Below, piece by piece: positions 23,642-50,300 of a DNA stretch of 64,000 nt. The notes under the pieces were generated by a model that ran no database searches, had not been told where the DNA came from, and worked only from the letters and a program-made list of their open reading frames with translations. A program made the position numbers and the translations under genes. Position 1 is the first letter of the stretch. Each line of letters opens with the position of its first letter. Source of the DNA: Montifringilla adamsi (Eukaryota; Chordata; Aves; Passeriformes; Passeridae); contig JAGGNK010006892.1 in assembly GCA_017590115.1 (NCBI GenBank), positions 11,194,429-11,258,428 on the forward strand, given 5' to 3'.

Positions 23642-25775
23642 GTATTTTTATAAATTATGAAACAATGTTTCACCTAAGAAAAGAAGGGGTAATTATGACT
23701 GTTTATATATCTGAAGACAGTGGAACTTGCCTATGTATTGCAAAGAACAGAATAATCTCCTCTATGACTTAATGATTAAGCGTTACTTGAAGATAAAATT
23801 ACAATCATATTACACACTGAGCAGACTGTGTGTTAAAGAGTAATCTTGCCTCTGAGTATAAACACCTGGGTGTAGCTTGGCAGCTTCTGTGACCGTGCTG
23901 TTAAACTGTGCTTTCTACTACACAGACATCAATTTAATTGAATGCTGAAGGAGAGTTTAAGGAGCCTCAAAAGACAGAAATAGCTAAGGAATCATCTTTG
24001 TTCCACCTGCCTCCAGCATGTTCTGCTCATTTTGTATGGGGTATCACAGTCACTTTGCAGTGGCAGTGCAAGCAGGTGCCTTCAGACAACTTTATCACTG
24101 GCTTGTGGTGATAAAAAAAGCTGCTGTTGTAACTTGTCAAAAAAGCAAACATCATAGAGGAGAAATGTAGGATGTCCCATTCTGAATAAAAATTGAAAGA
24201 TACCCATCAAAGATACTATTAATTCCACCCAGCCTTATGAGTCTGAAAGGTACGTACTCTAAGCTAGCTGGGTAGCCTTCTCCTGCGAAGAGATGTTTTA
24301 TCTGGAGGCTGAAGACACTGGTTTGCCCCAGCATAGTCTTTGAGTGAGATGAGATGAGATGAGATAAGTAATGTTGTGGAAAATTTCTTCCTCTAGATGA
24401 GATGAGATGAGATGAGATGAGATGAGATGAGATGAGATGAGATGAGATGAGATGAGATGAGATGAGATGAGATGAGATGAGATGAGATGAGATGAGATGA
24501 GATGAGATGATATAAATAATGTTGTGGAAAATTTCTTCCTCCTTTTTCAGTACAGGGATTTTCCCTAACTCATATTTCTAGACAGAAAGCTAAAGCAGTC
24601 AGATGAGTCTCCCTCAAATGTCTACCATACCACCCCAATTTAGGTTTACATTTTCTTAGGGATCTAAATGGTGGTGGTGTTCACCATAATTAGACTCGTA
24701 GATTAGTGAAAATCACATTTGATCCTTTACTTTGATTTCCTGGTGGGAACAAAGCCAGTGGGTTTCTCACAGCAATAACAGCAGCACGGTGGTACTGCTG
24801 CTATTCACAGCAAGTCAGGTGGGCAAGGTTCATGCTGGGGTCATTGCATTGTTATAAAAATACACAGCAAAAAGAAACATTTTACTAAAGCATGTGAGAG
24901 GTGTGTAAAACAGGCAGATATATGAGAACTGGGGAGCAGCAGGACAAACCAGTACAGAGACCAGGTTCTCAGATATCCCCAGCCATGCACTCAGTATGGC
25001 CAACAATTTGGCAGTGTGTTCTGGTCCTGTTTCCAGAAAGAAATGTAAAAGAAATACCTGGAGAGGATATGACCGTGACTCTATAGATTTTGTCTGATTT
25101 TGTGAGGAGTTTGCATGGCAACAGGCAATAAATGTCAGAAATATGTAAAGCTCATGGTTTGTATCAGCAGAGCAAAGGTTGTGCTCCATGACATGGTAGT
25201 TGAATCTATTCTTGAACAGGGCAGGGCTGGTGTGTGAAGGATGTAATTCATAGCTTCAGACGAAGTGGACACTGATGAAATGTTAATTGTTATGCTATAA
25301 AGACTGATCAGGGTGATTATCAGGTGAGAAAATTTATTTAGGCATTGGGACTTCAGGGTGATTTTGGTGTCAAAGTACTGTTGTGATGTGAAAGGGACAA
25401 GGCTGCAACAGACAAAGAAGAGCAGAACAAGATGCAGGAAAATGCATCTTCTGCAGAATGCAGAAAAGCAGTGACTAATGAAAGCTTGCAGATGGAGAGA
25501 CGAGAAGCTTGCTCTTTGGAGGAAAAGAGGCAAATTGCAAACCTTGTATGCTGGAGGGATCAGCCTTTCACACCTCAGAAATGTAGAATGCCTTCAAGAG
25601 ATGAAGCAGAAAAAAGGTGCCATCAAACTAAAACTCTTTATTGCCATAATATTAAAAAAAAATCCCCAAACCATCTGGAGAATAAAGTAATAAATTATTT
25701 TGTACAGTTTCCACTTATGGGAAAAATGCAATTTTGTTCTAGTCTTTGAAAATAAAATTTGAGCTGACATGTTAA
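23642..25775. other. No gene recognised apart from a satellite
   Basis: Sequence downstream of MMP27 in its direction of transcription. It holds the GATGA array and several domain-less frames on both strands (for example 25135-25533 minus and 25432-25749 plus). Confidence 0.4.
24345..24510. repeat. (GATGA)n pentanucleotide array with duplicated flank
   Basis: GATGA/GAGAT units occupy 24345-24365 and, without visible interruption, 24395-24510 (about 23 units). The two blocks are separated by a spacer containing AATGTTGTGGAAAATTTCTT. The same spacer sequence recurs right after the main block (from about 24517), so spacer and repeat were duplicated together. Confidence 0.95.
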
Positions 25776-25781
25776 TTTATT
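25776..25781 (-). terminator. Candidate MMP27 polyadenylation signal
   Basis: AATAAA on the minus strand, 134 nt beyond the MMP27 stop codon. It is the nearest canonical hexamer found downstream. Confidence 0.4.
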
Positions 25782-25914
25782 AAAATACATGAAAAGTATT
25801 TATAAAAGCTAGTCCTGTTGCCTATTCTGTAGAGCAGTGTACATGCAAACAATTTCTGAGATCTCTGGAATGGTAGTTATTGTCTTTCAGTGAATGTAGG
25901 TAAGTTTAATGATG

Positions 25915-32699
<6,785 letters not shown>

Positions 32700-32813
32700 T
32701 TTTCTCTCATCCCTGTCCTGGTAGGAGAGCTGTCTGCTTTCTGCTCCACGTGCCTCCTTTCTCACATCCCAGCTCGTATGGTTATGGGGTGCTTTGGAGA
32801 ATCAGCTGTAGAC

Positions 32814-32820
32814 TGACTCA
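32814..32820. promoter_or_regulatory. AP-1 site of MMP27 promoter
   Basis: A perfect TGACTCA/TGAGTCA lies 115 bp upstream of the MMP27 ATG. The placement matches the AP-1 sites of the two neighbouring MMP genes. No canonical TATA box lies between it and the ATG; CATAAC near 32784 is the closest. Confidence 0.6.
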
Positions 32821-33395
32821 GAGCTTATCATGCTCTGATTCCCTCCACACAAGTTATAACACTGTGCAGACTAACACAATAAAACTTAATTGAACCCATC
32901 CGACTTCACAGTCATCTGAATTCAGCTGGGATTTGAATCTGTCTAAGAAGCTTGGCTACCCTTTCAAAACTGGCACTCAATTTCAGTTATTTTACACCAA
33001 CTTTGACAAACCTGAGCAATTTCATGCCAGATTAAGTGGTGGACAAATGCAAAACCTTGTAAGTTGTCCCAACACACCTGTGTGAAGTGGGACCACCAAA
33101 TGTTGGAATACTCTACATTCTCCACCTAGAAAATGGGAATTGTGTGTAAGGTATGAATCCCATAAAAAAGAAAACAAAAGAGACTTTGGGAGAAATGACC
33201 ATAAGCAGAATATTTTCTTTTCAAATTGATTTATGATGAAAATGCCAATTCCTTACCCACCTCTTTCTGGCAATTTTTTAAGCAGTCTGTTTCTTTTAAA
33301 TCATTCTGGTGGAATCCAAGATATACGTAAATGAGATTGATTTTACCTTATAAATTGAGCCTAAAGAATGTGAATAATCTTATATTTCTGTCTGC

Positions 33396-33443
33396 ATCTA
33401 TCTATCTATTTATCTATTTATCTATTTATCTATCTATCTATCT
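33396..33443. repeat. (TCTA/TTTA)n tetranucleotide microsatellite
   Basis: Mixed TCTA and TTTA units over about 48 bp. Confidence 0.95.
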
Positions 33444-34670
33444 GCCATTTCATCACTAAAGGGTTTTTCCAGTTTAACCACATTAGCCGCAGGGCATATG
33501 ATTATTTCCTGTCTTAAGTAATTCAGAATAAGGGAAGTTTCAAGAGTCACACAAGCTATGACAAATTATGGGATTTCACCATGTTCCAGCCAAGCACCTT
33601 CCTCTTCCTCTGGCAGCAAAGGGAGATGAAGGTGTTTGGCACCTCAGAGGAGCTCTCACAGCATGTACTCAACTTTTACAAAACTGTTGAAAGCAATGCT
33701 TTCACGGTGGACCGTGGCTTTTTTCAGGAAATCCATGCTTCTGGTTTTTGGCTTTTTTGCTGTCCCTTCCAGCCAATTTTTCTCCTGCTGGAGGCATTAA
33801 TAGTGAACTTTTTCATTCCGATATCCTCATTGTTAAGCTTGTTGTTAAAGGCGTTTCTCAGATACTTAAAAAAACCCCAACAAATCCTTCTCTTGATTAT
33901 TATCATTGCCTTGTATGGGTCCCATTCAGCTCTGTATGTATTTGACCATATTTATTAGATTTTTGTTGATATAAGGCACATTTAGACAGCTACCTAACAG
34001 ACATCCATGCTGTAAACAATTAGGAATGTTGAGTCCCTAGTCCCTGCTGGTATAGTGTTACGGTCATGACCATGCTGCAGCACTGTTTCTGTTTCCCAGG
34101 ATGCTCTGTGTAACATCATCAGTACTACTGAAGTGATAGGCAGTCAACTTTCTAGGTTAAAACAGGGGTCACATTGCTGCTGTCTTGTAAGAGGAGAAAA
34201 AAAGTCATGGGGTAGTCAGTACAACATCCACCAACCCTAATAAATGTCAAAGATAAGCAATAGGAAACCGTAACCAGAAGCTGCTTGTACAGCTTCTTCT
34301 TTTCCCAGACCCCAAGGCCAGCTATAGATGTGCTTGTGAAACATCACTCGTGAACCTCTTCCGGTCTCTCTGCCTTGGGCAGTGGGAACTGGCTGCTGAG
34401 TTGTGTAGATGGCCATATTGCAAAACTCTGGTAGTGTTTTCTGTGTTGTAGATCTCCATCATTGGTCACTCAAATGTGTTCTGAGCAAACACTAATGTTT
34501 GCTGAAACTAGAAATGTAGTCTAAAGTAGAGGTTTCAACTTCTCGACATTGAATGAAGACAATGTAGAGGCCACATGACCTAATTTTAGGTTAGTTGGTT
34601 GAATCACTCTCCAGAGATAAGTATTTCTCTGTTTTCTGTAGAAGAAAGCTTATATAAGCTTATATTAAGC

Positions 34671-35172
34671 TTAATAAATGCTTAAAGTTGGATGTAGCTG
34701 ATATTAACCTAGTTGTTGCTCTTATTGTCTCTATCCTTCACTGCTACATAGCAGACAGCTGTGGGAATCTGACAGCCAGCCACAGTGGGAAGCAAGAAAA
34801 ACACTTATCCCAGTTCATATAAAATCTGCCCATAGTTCTTGATTTTTCTATAAAATTAAATTCATGTCAGCTGAAACATGTTTTCCAAAAATGTATTCTA
34901 GTGCTGTGGGAAATATGTTTGGTTAATAAATGCTTAAAGTTGGATGTAGCTGATATTAACCTAGCTGCTCTTATTGTATCTATCCTTCACTGCTACGTGG
35001 CAGACAGCTGTGGGAATCTGACAGCCAGCCACAGTGGGAAGCAAGAAAAACACTTATCCCAGTTCATATAAAATCTGCCCATAGTTCTTGATTTTTATAT
35101 AAAATTAAATTCATGTCAGCTGAAATATGTTTTCCAAAAATGTATTCTAGTGCTGTGGGAAAATATGTTTGG
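34671..35172. repeat. 252-bp tandem duplication, two copies
   Basis: Copy one runs 34671-34922 and copy two 34923-35172. Both start TTAATAAATGCTTAAAGTTG and end ATATGTTTGG. They differ by few substitutions and small indels (for example CTAGTTGTTGCTC versus CTAGCTGCTC), which implies a fairly recent duplication. Confidence 0.95.
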
Positions 35173-37863
35173 TGCAAAAGCCCTGAACGGCATCTGTCTT
35201 TTGTGACATTTGCATGAACATAATCAGACTGTAACACCATGGTCATTCCCTCTAGCTTTGAAACCTTTGAGACAAACAAATATATCCATTTAAAAACATA
35301 AGACAGATCTCTAAAAAGAAAGCCACACTGGTGCTGTGATCCAGAACCTAGAGGGGACCTGTGGCTTCTAGACAGGTAGTTGGAAGCCAGCTGGAAACCT
35401 TTAGGCACCTTAATGGCACTAGAGAACTGTTCAGGGAGAAAAGTTGTGCCACTACTCTTCAGACTCAATCCTTCCACGGAGCCATTGAAATTGAATTGTT
35501 ACTCAGGCTGAGTGAAAAACATGGGGCAAAGGCAATTGGTCTACGTGCTCTCTTTGACTCTTGATGGACTTTAAACAGACGGCAGCATGTGAGGGCAGGA
35601 CTCAACCATGCCAACACAGGTCCCTAGGGACAGTATAACTTCTGTGGGCCTTTGGGAAGTGATGGGCTCCCAGGAGTCCTGTTTCACACCTGCATGGGTT
35701 ACTAGGAGACCTTACAGAACCACAAATGCACTAAACACATTTAGGGAACTGAATTCCTAGCTGGGCAAATCTGTCTTACTGATGATATGGGCAACAATTA
35801 CACACCACACCTGCACACCCTGGGGAGGGGTACAGTACTTGAACATAGTACAGTAATTAGCAAATAGAGGTAAAATTATTAAAAGGGAAAAAGAAAATAA
35901 CAGGCAATTTTATGACAAAACTCTCCAATTCCTAATTCTGAAAAGCCTGCTTTGTGCCTGAAGGAAGACAAGAGCGGCTGGCACCAGACGTGCCCTCCTC
36001 TTCATGGTGTGGCTGGAGCAATCGCTGCACTCCCACAGGCAGAGGAAATGTGCTCTCACATAAGCACGGGGCAGATTTCTCACAAAGGCATCACTTCATG
36101 TGGAGCTCTCGTCTTCTGGATCACGGGAAATTCACAAAGTGAATTTCAAAACTGTGTCTGGCAACTAACATTTGGACAGGATGCAAGAAGGCACGGACTA
36201 AAAATATTGCATTAGAAACTTCATCCTATTTTTAACTTCTTCATCTTCCATGATCTGTAAATTTCTCTTTATCTCTCTTTCCTCCTCTAAAACATAATCA
36301 CCTCCTTACCCCTCATCTCCCATTTAACATTTTCACTGCCCCATGAAGGCTCACCACTCTTTGCTTCTAGAGAGGGACTAGCATTCTGCTGTAAATCTGA
36401 GAAAGTCTTTTGACATCACCTTGAGATCCTGTGCTTTTACTTCATATTTCTAGGGAATATATGACCCCTGTTTTTATTTTTTAATATAAATTGTTCTAGT
36501 AAGAAATATTATATTTGCTTGTAAATCTTGTCTTATATTTGTAGATCATTTCTGCTAAAAAAGCAGAACACAACACAAACACTTTAGATTTATGTACTCC
36601 TAAAACACTATTTGGTTTAATTGTCATTCAGTAGCACTGGTTTACTGAAAAAAATATGATTCAATAGCATTGCTGGTGAGGTTTGATATTAAAGAACTGG
36701 TACCTATAACACCTTGTGAGAACTGGATTCACATAAATTAACTTCTTAATTAAAGCTTTTGATTTGCTGCAATTTATTTTTATTCTTTTGTAATATTTTC
36801 CTAGGTTTTATAAAGTATACGATCAAATTAATTTTCAATTATACAGTTTCTTATCTTTGAATAGTATTGAGACTGAGCTATACTGAATTTAACAAAAATA
36901 AGAACTACCAACTCTGTTCTTTATTTATGAAGGATAAAATTTAATAGCATTCTAATACAGACAGATAAGTACCAAAAAAAAAAAAAAACAAACCAGATAT
37001 GTTTTTATGAGACTACACATTATTTCCTCAAAATATAGTAATTTTTATTACCCTAAACATAAACCTTCCTTTGAAGCCTGTTGAATTATACAGATATAAA
37101 ATATAATAAATTTTGTTCTGTTCATATGGCTTCTAATGATATCAGCTGAGCTATAAAGACTGAAGAGAATGTGAATAACCCTTCAAACACCATTTTAATT
37201 GAGGCCTTTGCAGAAAATGTGATTAAGCTGGAAATCAAGCTGTCCTTTTTATGAATCTTTGTATCAGAGGTATTTTTGGCCAAAATTTTAATCTTTCAAG
37301 CAAAATTCTTGATTCTCTAACCCACTGGAATTAGGTGAGATTCAGTAACTACTGGAGTAGTAAGAGAGTAAAAAGAGCCTTGATTAAAGAGGTTTATTTG
37401 CTTATTATATGTTGTGGCTACCACTGAGAGCAAGTGACTTGTTTTTTATCTCAGGCGTTCTTTCTAATCTATATTTCTGCATTTTTGGACTTGAAACATG
37501 TTCCAAAATCCAAAACCATGAGAATATTCCTTCTCCCCTGCCCCCCCTGCCCTCTTCCCACAGTTGTAAAGATGTACACCCTGGAGAGTAGTTTAAGAGG
37601 GGAAGTAGAGGAAAGAGGAACAGAAAGTGGAAGTAGATCTGTACACTGATGGTAATGAGCCCCAACTAATTAACCACCAGATTTTCACCACGGTTTGTGA
37701 GGAGTGGGGGGTTCAGAGACAAGTGTGTCCTCCTTTCTCTGTCTTTGTGAAAAAACCTGACATTTCCTGCCAGAATGCATTTTTTAGTGTTTGAAAGCTA
37801 GACTTGGGTCTTGAGCATCAGGGCAAAAACGACATCAGGAACAAAATTATATAAGAAACATAA

Positions 37864-37869
37864 TTTATT
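37864..37869 (-). terminator. Candidate collagenase polyadenylation signal
   Basis: Minus-strand AATAAA, about 190 nt beyond the collagenase stop codon. Confidence 0.4.
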
Positions 37870-38056
37870 AGGAAACTTGACCATAAGAGGAGAAGTTGTG
37901 ATAAATTATATAAATCTATTTTGCTTAAAATAAATAAGTATTAAGACTGTACTGCAGTAAAACTTGAACAGAAATCCATTCTGACCTGAGAATCATGAAA
38001 TGCTGAAAAATGCAGCAGATAAAAACATACAATGTGCACATGGAAAATCATTGCAA

Positions 38057-44670
<6,614 letters not shown>

Positions 44671-44725
44671 GTAAGGCTGTCTGCCTCAGTTTCACTTGAG
44701 CTACAGAGCACACTTCTCAGCTATG

Positions 44726-44733
44726 TTTATATA
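44726..44733 (-). promoter_or_regulatory. TATA box of collagenase gene
   Basis: TATATAAA on the minus strand about 56 bp upstream of the first ATG and 25 bp downstream of the AP-1 site, as in mammalian MMP1 promoters. Confidence 0.75.
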
Positions 44734-44757
44734 GCTGATAGTAAATCAGTGACAGCC

Positions 44758-44764
44758 TGACTCA
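44758..44764. promoter_or_regulatory. AP-1 site of collagenase promoter
   Basis: Perfect TGAGTCA (minus strand context CATGAGTCAG), 88 bp upstream of the ATG. Mammalian MMP1 is induced by phorbol ester and cytokines through a site like this. Confidence 0.75.
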
Positions 44765-47700
44765 TGCTGTATAATATCCTCTGATTAGTAAAAATGATGC
44801 ATAGCAGTTTCATCATCAGGTAGTGACGCAAGGTGTTTAACTAATATTACTATCCTTATTTTGCCCAAGTCTTCTGGTTTGTGTAATTTTATAGCATATT
44901 TAACAAATAAGGAAATGTTTTTCAGGTAAAATGTTGACCTCCATTTCATATGGTTTTTTCTGAATCATGAATTTAAACTATGGCACAAGGTTTGACAAAC
45001 TGGAGAAATAATGAGAAATAAGATTTAAGAACAATGTGATAAATTGTATGATAATCAAATTATGCTACATATGCTACACATGATTGAATCTAGACTATAT
45101 AATAATATGTAGCAATATGTAATATCAATATAAAAATGACAGCACAAAGAATCAATCTTTTTTATGGAATAACTAGCAGCATAACTCCAGGAGGAATGTC
45201 ATCTAACAGTTATCTAACAGTTCTATCTAAAACAACCTTATGATAGCAGAAGTGAGTGCTAAAATGATTCAACATTTCTTTACTGATATTAACAATTCTG
45301 GTCACACTACTGGAATGTGTAATCTGGGTTCCTATTTGTATGGTAAGTAACATTTCTACTCTTGCCAGCATGGATAAGGTCTGTGCTGCAATGGTGTGTT
45401 TCAATTCAGGCAGAGTGACATAATGAGAGGAAAAGACACCATGACAGACAACAGGAATTTTCATCAGTGTGGAAAAAGAAGATTAAAGTAACCATTTTTA
45501 CCCTGTGATCACCATTTCATGGAAGGAAGAGTGAGATGAGCCATGATAAAAGCTGGTAAATACAAGGAAATATTTAAAAAAAATATAGCAGCCTTCAGTC
45601 TCCAAGACCCTAGTGTGGTCTTAAACAGCAGTGATTAAGTTTAGACATGGGGTTTGGGATTCAGCTGCCTGAACATTAGTGTTATTTGAAATTTTCTAGG
45701 GAATCACAAATGATCTGCATTTGCCCTGGAAGGATGCAGGTCTCCATAGCTCCTGTGAATGGCAGCCAGCCCTCGGTGGGTGTCTGAAGTACAGGAAAAT
45801 GAGTAATGAGGTGGAATCTGCTTTAAGTGTTTTGTTGTGTTGATATCTGTAAGTTATTTAGGTCTCCAAGTTCCCATTTTGGACAATGAATTCTAGAGAG
45901 TGATTCAACTGACCACATGACACGGACTTGTAGATGAGAAGAATTGCTGTCCATACTACACTGACTGTATTGGCCAGGTCCCCAACAGTGATAAGAGAAG
46001 TTTAAATATCCTGGACAGTGTAGACCCTTATACTGAAGAAAGTATTTCTAACTGCAAGCATCAGAGTAATTGGCCTGAAGGAGATGTGTGTTTGCTAACT
46101 CTGAAGGCTGTCAGGTACAGGCTGAACATCTTTCAGGATGGTTTTGGTGTTTCTGTCCTTATTGGTAAAGACCCTCCTTGTAAACCTTAAAAGAGAAACA
46201 GTAAATGTTAGTGTGAGAAGGAGAAATATAAAAAAATTGTCATTATTTTAATTATGCTGGGAAATTCTTCACTTACTTTCCCAAATATCATGAAAAAGAA
46301 TCTATTTCATATGAGATGCTACACTCACTGTAGTGTATCACCCCCTAATTACATCTAGGTTCAGCAGAGCTTACACCACACCTGGGAAAAGTAGATTACC
46401 TTGTACATTCCAATGCAAGTCACATAGCTTGACTGATTGAAGCTAACGCAGGACACTTCAAAAGCAGAAGCTGGGATTTTAAATGACCAGGAAAAGAATT
46501 CCTCAAAGAGTACAGCTGTTGTAGACTAAAGAAATTCAGCTTCATGGCTCATAGTCCAAGGAGACTTAATTACTGGTATTCTTACTCCATCTTGATGCAG
46601 ACATGTAGGAAAAGAATTTTGTGTGTTGGATACCTCTCCAAAGACTTGGCTACTACTCAAAAGATTTTGGGATTTGTGAAATGCTGCTTAACTTCTCTAA
46701 CTCTCTTTCTACACAAGTCTTATGACCCTGTAAATTTTTCCCATTCTTGTGTCTTTAGGATGGTTAATATAGTTCCTGATTCAATAACTTCACTTCTTAT
46801 TTTTTTTCCATAAGAAGTATTTAGCTTCTTGTTTCTTTTATCTTTTCCTTTTTATTTTCTGAAGGCATCATAGACATGTCTAAACAGATAACACACAAAG
46901 AAGGGAACCACATTAATCAGATGCATCTGGTGGCTGAGACAGGAACATAAAGAAATCCTGTACTGTGGCTTTCACAGAATTTCTTCTGCCTTGCAGATTT
47001 CTGTGTGGGGTCTATGGCCGTATTTTAATGTGATCACGAGGATACTGTGTTGAGCAGAGGGTCAGAGAGGACTCCTGGATATTTTTTTTTGACACTTGAA
47101 ATAAATTACTTTCCAAGGCAGCCAGTGGAAGGACTAGAAAATCCTGGACTCCAGCACTAGCTGTGGGAACTCTTTGCGCATTTGTGGAGTAAAAACTTTA
47201 AGCAGCATCAAGAAGAAGAAACAGAAGCAGTGGCATCCCCCTGTCTTGGGAATTTCCATGGTGTTGGGTTACAAAGTCATCCCCCATTTCACCATCTGCT
47301 TTGGCTTCCTACTGCGTGTCATTTGGCACAGCTTCCTTGAACCCACACTCCTGAAGGGAAGGACAGGTTCAGTCATCTGCTTTCCCGTGGTGTGGCAGCT
47401 AGCACAACACCACCTTCCCCTTCTCAAGCACTTGCCTTCAGACAAAGGCTTGAATCCCAACAGAAGGAAACCAAGGAGACCAAAAATGAATGCCAAAATG
47501 AAACTGAGACTTCCTCAGAGGACAAAGTCTCATGAAAGTTGTTACTGAGTGCCAATGGGGGTCAGCACAGTTCCTCATTTTTCTCACAGGACTGTTGTGT
47601 TGCACCTGCATTTGACTGGCACTGTCCTGGCCTCTCACTAAACACCATTTCATCTTATTTTTCTATGTGAGGGGCCCTATCTTGTCTGGGGGATGTCAGT

Positions 47701-47949
47701 GAGAGCCTCTGATGTGGGGCTGGGCCAGGAGGCCCCTGTGTCAGTGGTGCTGTGACTGGAAAGACACCAGGGTGCACACAAGTCCGTTGGGTACGTATGT
47801 ACATTGTAAGTGCTTGCTGGGATACAAGCACAACCTCACTGCTGGACCTGGGGTCAGGGAGCTGCAGCAGCCTCAAGTACCTCAGGGTACCAGATCTGGA
47901 CAACTCCCAACACACTGTCCCTGACTGAAATTTGTTTAAAAGCACAGAA

Positions 47950-48350
47950 ATTTAGAGTCATAGAATGGCTTGAATTGGAAGAAACCTTAATAGTCATCTT
48001 GTTCCAACGCCTTCATCACAGGTAGGGACACCTTCCACTAGACCAGGTTACTCAAAGCCCCATCCAACTTCCAGGGATGGGACATCCACAACTTCTGTGG
48101 CAACTGTTCCAGTGCCTCACCACACTCCAAGTAAAGAACCTCTTCCCAAGATTTAATCTAAATCTCTTGTGTTTTAATTTGAAACCATTTGCCCTTGTCC
48201 TATCTATCCCTATCTACCCCTGTAAGCAGTCCCTAAACCTCTTTGTTGTAATTCCTCTCAAGTACTGGAAGCCCACAGTGCTGTGTTCCTGAAGCCTTCT
48301 CTTCCCAGCTCTCTCAGCCTGTCTTCGTAGCAGAGCTCTTCAGGAAGTGC
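47950..48350 (-). mobile_element. CR1 LINE 3' fragment
   Basis: Well-preserved reverse-complement CR1: AGAGTCATAGAATGGCTTGA, ACACCTTCCACTAGACCAGG, CATCCAACTTCCAGGGATGG, and CTCTCTCAGCCTGTCTTCGT at the far end. It shows 5' truncation. Confidence 0.95.
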
Positions 48351-49474
48351 TTACATGGAAAGTCTCCATGCAATCAAAGGAGAGAGGGAAACTTTACACT
48401 TACCTATCCCCGACAGTCCTTCAGAGACAGCCCTTGTCTGGACCAAAACCATCAGTGCCTAACTCACCCTGAATCACCCTGCTAGGTCTGGTACCCATCT
48501 TCTAAGCCACTGCTAAGGAAGAGGAGGTGGCACAGATGTTCAAGAGTTTTTCCAGTGTACACCCAAGTAGTACAGCTTTGTGTCTGCCTGTATTAGCAAT
48601 AATCCTGCTTTATTTTTACACTTCTTGCTCAGAAAAACTGCATCCTTGTTCCTTGTGTTGAGACGAGAGCTCAAAATGTCCCTTTTCTAGGTACTCTACT
48701 GACTGCTCCTCACTCTCTAGGTCTTCACAGAAATGTAAGCATTGCCACAGGTCTACCAAGAATTGTTTCCCTTTTCAGCATTAACTGAAAAAGAGATTTT
48801 GGCAGAGGCGTTAAGAGGAGACATATTTCCCCAGAAGAATTTCCCAGCCTTGAACAAGTTTCCCTCTCAGTGATTTTGATTTACTTTGTACCTCGCTTAC
48901 TTGGGGCTTGGATTTGACTCTTGAAGCTATTTCCCTTTCCCCTAGCTATCTCTGGTTACATGTTCTAATGACTTCCACCCACACCCCTGACTGAATAATG
49001 CAAAAATAAATGCACGGCGTGAATCATTGTGGGGTTTCCCTAACTCAAGTCTCTCACTACAAAATTACTGTAGAAAAGGGAACATTGTTTGGTAGTTATG
49101 TAATTTTAATGTTACAAAAATGAAAACAGGTACCTCATAATTCTAGGAATTGTTTACTGTTACAGTTTGTCACAATGATGTTAGCAATTGCTTTCTCAAT
49201 AGCAGGTGGCACTACAAAATAATCATCATTCCCACAGGAAGTATTTTCTTTCCATTCTGTGCTCTTATGTATATCCTAATCTTCTAACTTCATTCAAATC
49301 TATTTTGAAACAACAAAAATCTTTCTGAAAACCTGGAATATTATCCTGAAACAAGCTATTTTCCTTAGAGGATGTCACTTTTCATATGAAGTCTAATGTG
49401 TCAAAATGTAAGTCGTGTCACTGTGCAGCAATATTCTACTGATTGCCATATTTGAAGTTAGAGGTTTCATAAGT

Positions 49475-49524
49475 ATTAAAATGTACTTGGCTCATTTCCC
49501 TGAATGAACCAAGTACATTTTAAT
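49475..49524. repeat. Near-perfect 22-bp inverted repeat with 6-nt loop
   Basis: ATTAAAATGTACTTGGCTCATT (49475-49496), loop TCCCTG, and AATGAACCAAGTACATTTTAAT (49503-49524) pair at 21 of 22 positions. The remaining pair is a wobble or mismatch. Confidence 0.9.
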
Positions 49525-50300
49525 GCTGAGATGAACTAGCCAAAGGCAAGCCTCCAAATCAGCTGTCTTGAAGTTTGCACAAGCTCATGGCTTCACATCA
49601 CCCAGTGTTAAACATTTCCTTCATACAACTGCTGTTGGCGCTGCTCCAAGGGAATGATCAGTCACTCGGTTTACAAACCAGGGTGCAGCGCTGGGCAGTG
49701 TTAGGAGCACAATTCTATAGTTCAAACCACTCAGAAGTCCAAAGGCCACTGTGATAGGGCTCAGGATGACAGGTGCTGAATCAGTTCCAATTATCCTATT
49801 GTAGAAAAGCAATTCAGTGTGACCAGTCCCACAGTGGGGCAGCACTTGTGTCACACCTCAGTGACTGACACAGTCTCAGACATGGCATCATCAATGATTT
49901 CAGTAAAAGGAGGAGGGAAGGAGTGCCACTCTCCATGCCAAGCACCTGTTTCCTGAACACAGGAAAATCAAATTACATTCTTCATCTTTGCAATTGGGCT
50001 GTTACTTGGGGTGGAAATCTGGTCTGTTGTGTTCAAGTCTTGATTTCCCTGATAGCAGATAGGCCTTGGGATGCCCTGCAGAACCAGCATTACCAACTTG
50101 AAGCCCTTTGCCTCTAAACTTAGTGGTTTTCACACAAGCTGTGCAGATGTAAACCTTGTCCTGAAAGAGGCAGCAAGAAGAAATCAATGTGTCCACACTG
50201 ATCTGCAAAGTAAATCTGCATATTTCCTGGGGATCTGCACCATTGGTTCATACTGGAACTCCTACTGCTTCACAGTCTTTCAGCTGGATACATGGCACAA

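Larger units (their letters stand above)
32821..37863. other. Intergenic region between MMP27 and collagenase
   Basis: No gene supported. It contains a TCTA-type microsatellite, a 252-bp tandem duplication and a poly-A run near 36975-36989. A plus-strand frame at 33581-33958 follows a good pyrimidine tract but is hydrophobic, lacks a donor and has no domain. Confidence 0.45.

Noticed and set aside
33581..33958. Plus frame after a good pyrimidine tract near 33600-33618
   Set aside because: The acceptor-like tract is good, but there is no matching donor and the second half is low-complexity hydrophobic sequence.
47174..47548. 124-codon plus frame with a Lys/Arg-rich tail
   Set aside because: Looks loosely like a small basic protein, but no family was recognised and flanking sequence gives no promoter or exon signals. 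A processed pseudogene is possible but not supported.
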